DNA of 64,000 nucleotides from Terriglobales bacterium (lineage in GTDB: Bacteria; Acidobacteriota; Terriglobia; Terriglobales; Acidobacteriaceae). Positions 61,970 through 64,000 of this stretch are shown one piece after another. Both the position numbers and the translations under genes were made by a program. Position 1 is the first letter of the stretch. Every line of letters begins with the position of its first letter. The notes beneath the pieces are model-generated. The model saw only the letters and a list, made by a program, of their open reading frames with translations. It made no database searches and was not told the origin of the DNA. Location: positions 1 to 64,000 of the forward strand of contig DATMXP010000046.1 of assembly GCA_035561515.1 (NCBI GenBank), written 5' to 3'.

Positions 61970-61984
61970 GCTGGAACCCCGGTT
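61958..61984. terminator. Possible bidirectional terminator between flippase and activator genes
   Basis: A perfect 8-bp stem (AACCGGGG / CCCCGGTT) with an 11-nt loop spans the flippase stop, between convergent genes. The flanks are only weakly T-rich, so efficiency is uncertain. Confidence 0.5.
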
Positions 61985-61990
61985 CCCTTC

Positions 61991-63049
61991 CTATTCCCCG
62001 TCCAGCATCTCTCCGCGTTTCCCGCCCCTCGCGCTGGGCAAGCCCACGTCTCGAATCTTATACAGAAGCGCCCGATAGCTGATGCCCAACGCCTTGGCGG
62101 CGCGTTTGCGGTTCCAGTTGTTCGCCTCCAGAACTCGCAGGATTACCTTGCCTTCCACTTCCCTCACGGCCTGCCTGGTGATCTTCTTCAGCGACACTGG
62201 TCCGTCCACCGGAATGTCTGCCGTCCAGTACTCTTGGCGTTTCGCACCCATTTCATTCGTGATCGAATCTTCCGACCCGAGAATCACGTACCGGCGCAAC
62301 AGATTTTCCAGTTCCCTGACGTTCCCCGGCCAATGGTAGTGCTGCATCTGATCGAGTAACCCGTGCGACAAGGCCTTGGCGCGGCAGTTGTATTTCTCGT
62401 TGTAGAGCTCGAGGAAGTAATCCACCAGGATCGGAATGTCCGAAAGACGCTCCCGCAACGGCGGCAATTGAATGTTCACTACATTAATGCGATAGAAAAG
62501 GTCCTGCCGGAATCCGCCGTTCTCAATTTCCTGCTCCAGTATGCGGTTCGTCGCGCACACCACCCGGGCTTCCACCTTCTTGTCGTCCTGCGCGCCGATA
62601 CGGCAGAACTGGCCGTCCTGCAAAAGCTGAAGCAGCTTCGATTGCAGTCCATGATCGAGTTCCGAAATCTCATCCAGGAACAGGGTGCCGCGGTGGGCCA
62701 TCTCCACTCGGCCCGGCTTGGTTCCGATGGCGCCCGTGAACGCTCCCTTTTCGTAACCGAATAGTTCCGATTCCAGTAGCGTCCCAGGAATGGCCGGACA
62801 ATTCACCTTCACGAAGGGTCCCGACTGCCACGGCGACAGCTTATGAATCAGCCGCGCAATAATGTCTTTCCCGGTTCCGCTTTCACCCTGGATCAATACC
62901 GGAACGTTCGCCGTCGCAATCTTTTCCAGTCGGTTCCTTACTGCATGCATCCGATGGGAACGGCCAAACACTACTGCGTCCGGTGGTAACGGGTTCGACA
63001 GGCGCGACTGCAGATTATTACTGCCGATCCCTGTTGCAGCTGATGCCAT
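61991..63049 (-). CDS. Sigma-54 enhancer-binding activator without receiver domain
   Basis: This 352-residue transcription activator works with sigma-54 RNA polymerase. The AAA+ domain runs from about residue 28: Walker A GESGTGKD (55-62), the sigma-54-contact loop GAFTGA (102-107), Walker B TLFLDE (122-127) and the arginine-finger region LPPLRERLSDIP; WPGNVREL (240-247) follows. A Fis-type helix-turn-helix closes the protein (KRAAKALGISYRALLYKI, about 315-332). Unlike PrsR of typical PEP-CTERM systems it has no N-terminal receiver (only ~27 residues precede the AAA+ domain), and no histidine kinase lies in the window. ATG 63049 has GGAG nine nt upstream. Its own promoter carries the same sigma-54 element and palindromes as its presumed targets. 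Confidence 0.93.
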   Translation of the reverse strand: MASAATGIGSNNLQSRLSNPLPPDAVVFGRSHRMHAVRNRLEKIATANVPVLIQGESGTGKDIIARLIHKLSPWQSGPFVKVNCPAIPGTLLESELFGYEKGAFTGAIGTKPGRVEMAHRGTLFLDEISELDHGLQSKLLQLLQDGQFCRIGAQDDKKVEARVVCATNRILEQEIENGGFRQDLFYRINVVNIQLPPLRERLSDIPILVDYFLELYNEKYNCRAKALSHGLLDQMQHYHWPGNVRELENLLRRYVILGSEDSITNEMGAKRQEYWTADIPVDGPVSLKKITRQAVREVEGKVILRVLEANNWNRKRAAKALGISYRALLYKIRDVGLPSARGGKRGEMLDGE

Positions 63050-63085
63050 AATCGGTTGCTCCAGTATTGGGTCAGTGCATATGTA

Positions 63086-63101
63086 TGCACTCCTAACGCC
63101 A
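63086..63101 (-). promoter_or_regulatory. Predicted sigma-54 promoter of the activator gene
   Basis: TGGCGT-TAGGA-GTGCA keeps GG-N10-GC. With its upstream bases, GTTTGGCGTT, it repeats the element before the priming transferase operon (46835-46850). The leader to ATG 63049 would be about 26 nt, leaving space for GGAG. Confidence 0.68.
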
Positions 63102-63254
63102 AACTTTGCACACACCTTGCTCTAGCAGGAAAATCACCGCAATTTCGAGGCAGGAAATACTCCAACGCAAGCAGTATCTTCTACTTACGTTGCACACCTA
63201 CCCCCTCGGCCTGCTTCAGCGCTTCGGAGGACGGTGCAAATTTATTGTGGGAAT

Positions 63255-63290
63255 GTGAACTTTATTTCAACATGTGGAAATTAGTTTCCG
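63255..63290. promoter_or_regulatory. Tandem pair of candidate activator sites before the activator gene
   Basis: GTGAAC-TTTA-TTTCAA (63255-63270) and TGGAAA-TTAG-TTTCCG (63275-63290) are 20 bp apart, about two helical turns, and 155-190 bp upstream of the predicted -24 element. Both fit the pattern found before other promoters here, which suggests self-activation. Confidence 0.6.
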
Positions 63291-63303
63291 CAGCAGGACT
63301 GGC

Positions 63304-63630
63304 TCAGCCTTGGATCGCCCGTGAGAACTTCAGGCCTAGAAGATGGTAGCGTTCCCCGTGTGTAACCCGCACCAGTTTCGCCTTCAGACTCCTCACAGAC
63401 TGCGACGAAACCGAGTCGGCCGGGAGCGGTGCAACTGGGATCTCTAGCGCCAAACTCGCTGATTTTGGGATACTTCGGCGTGTCGCCAGCAGCACCCCAC
63501 CCGCTGAGATATTCAGTGCGGTTGCAAACTCGAGAAACTCTTTCCCTGTCTCGTCCGTGCCTCGAACAAATACCGGAATGGACAGGGGCAACCGTTGAAA
63601 TTTTCGTCTTTCGGTATCTTTAGATGGCAT
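63304..63630 (-). CDS. PilZ-domain protein (c-di-GMP receptor)
   Basis: This is a 108-residue single-domain cytoplasmic protein. The c-di-GMP-binding arginines are in RRKFQR (R9 and R13 of the RxxxR motif) and the second motif is NISAGG (N/DxSxxG). Hydrophobic strands typical of a six-stranded PilZ barrel follow. ATG 63630 has AGGA close upstream; a start 15 codons earlier lacks support. It lies directly upstream of the activator gene on the same strand, 254 bp away, with that gene's promoter region between. It may link c-di-GMP to polymer export or to the activator, which is inference from position. Confidence 0.85.
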   Translation of the reverse strand: MPSKDTERRKFQRLPLSIPVFVRGTDETGKEFLEFATALNISAGGVLLATRRSIPKSASLALEIPVAPLPADSVSSQSVRSLKAKLVRVTHGERYHLLGLKFSRAIQG

Positions 63631-64000
63631 CTCGATCCTGAATATCCCTTCCTTACAGGGCACACAAATGACCAAAACTGAAGTAACTACCCCACCGCGT
63701 GGAAATCGGCCCTAACTTTTATTGAGTGTTACATTTACGCGCAACTCACAATCACCGCAAGCCTAAGTCTCAAGTTGCATCCGTTGTGTCAATGCGGCAA
63801 TCTTTTGCGACATTGAGGGAACAACTTTGCAATTCTGCCTTGACACCCCTTATCACCTTTCATAACATCAACTTGCTCGATTTTCGCCTGTTGTCAACGG
63901 GTTCACCTCCCCCTGTTGCAGCCCTGACTGCGGATTATTTCTAATTGAATGGCTGATGCCCCGAACATTACGGCTGCAAGTATTCCTGCGCCGTCAAACG
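63631..64000. other. Right-end region without recognised gene
   Basis: No coding region with protein-like composition is seen in the last 370 bp. A chance-level GG-N10-GC (63817-63830, reading rightward) has a good TTTGCA but a poor -24 half. The left border of a further gene may lie outside the window. Confidence 0.5.

Noticed and set aside
63817..63830. GG-N10-GC near the right end reading out of the window
   Set aside because: Poor -24 half and no visible downstream gene to support it.

Overview
The window is one continuous exopolysaccharide and protein-sorting locus of the exosortase A (XrtA/EpsH) PEP-CTERM type. It comes from a Gram-negative bacterium: there are outer-membrane export proteins, lipoboxes, a sigma-54 enhancer-binding protein and a PilZ protein. 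The gene set and style fit Acidobacteriota (Terriglobia-like), but no rRNA or marker gene lies in the window, so that placement is an inference. I see 44 credible protein genes and no tRNA, rRNA, CRISPR array or insertion sequence.

Layout. (1) 69-5704, minus strand: an NDP-sugar operon (UDP-GlcNAc 2-epimerase, GNAT-like protein, DegT/WbpE-type aminotransferase, WbpA-type dehydrogenase, WbpP-type epimerase), closed by a terminator at 31-50. (2) 5788-7725, minus: two PEP-CTERM proteins, each with its own predicted sigma-54 promoter and terminator. (3) 8147-16204, minus: the XrtA core (polysaccharide deacetylase, GNAT protein, acyl carrier protein, AMP-forming ligase, PLP decarboxylase, glycosyltransferase, exosortase fused to an EpsI domain). 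(4) 16341-20371, plus: two glycosyltransferases flanking an AlgD-like GDP-mannose 6-dehydrogenase. (5) 20375-35603, minus: a tightly packed 12-gene export and assembly operon (Wza-like export protein, outer-membrane barrel, Wzz-like protein, AAA ATPase, tyrosine kinase, glycosyltransferase, two asparagine-synthase-type proteins, methyltransferase, deacetylase, O-antigen-ligase-like protein, secreted propeller). (6) 35777-39502, minus: a giant modular lipoprotein. (7) 39796-42933, plus: XrtA-type amidotransferase and glycosyltransferase. (8) 42953-46776, minus: priming sugar transferase and PrsT-like TPR lipoprotein. (9) 47007-53896, minus: two related secreted propeller proteins, one carried on eight fibronectin-type III repeats, with a membrane glycosyltransferase between them. 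(10) 54355-61969, plus: FemAB protein, three tandem asparagine-synthase-like paralogs and a Wzx flippase. (11) 61991-63630, minus: a sigma-54 activator without a receiver domain and a PilZ protein.

Working model. Nucleotide sugars are made by regions 1 and 4. A priming transferase (region 8) and several glycosyltransferases build a repeat unit, Wzx flips it, and the O-ligase/Wzz/kinase/Wza-like machinery polymerises and exports it. The deacetylases, methyltransferase, GNAT, FemAB and asparagine-synthase-like proteins probably decorate it. XrtA processes the PEP-CTERM proteins.

The most interesting signal is regulatory. GG-N10-GC sigma-54-type elements stand before most operons, including the activator gene itself. 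Before four of these promoters there are also palindromes of the form G(T/G)GAAA-N4-TTTC(A/C)C, mostly in tandem pairs about 20-22 bp apart. This suggests a self-activating sigma-54 regulon that switches on the whole locus. Other highlights are the three tandem asparagine-synthase-like proteins that lack the catalytic cysteine, and a GNAT gene with no usable start codon that lies in frame behind the deacetylase stop.
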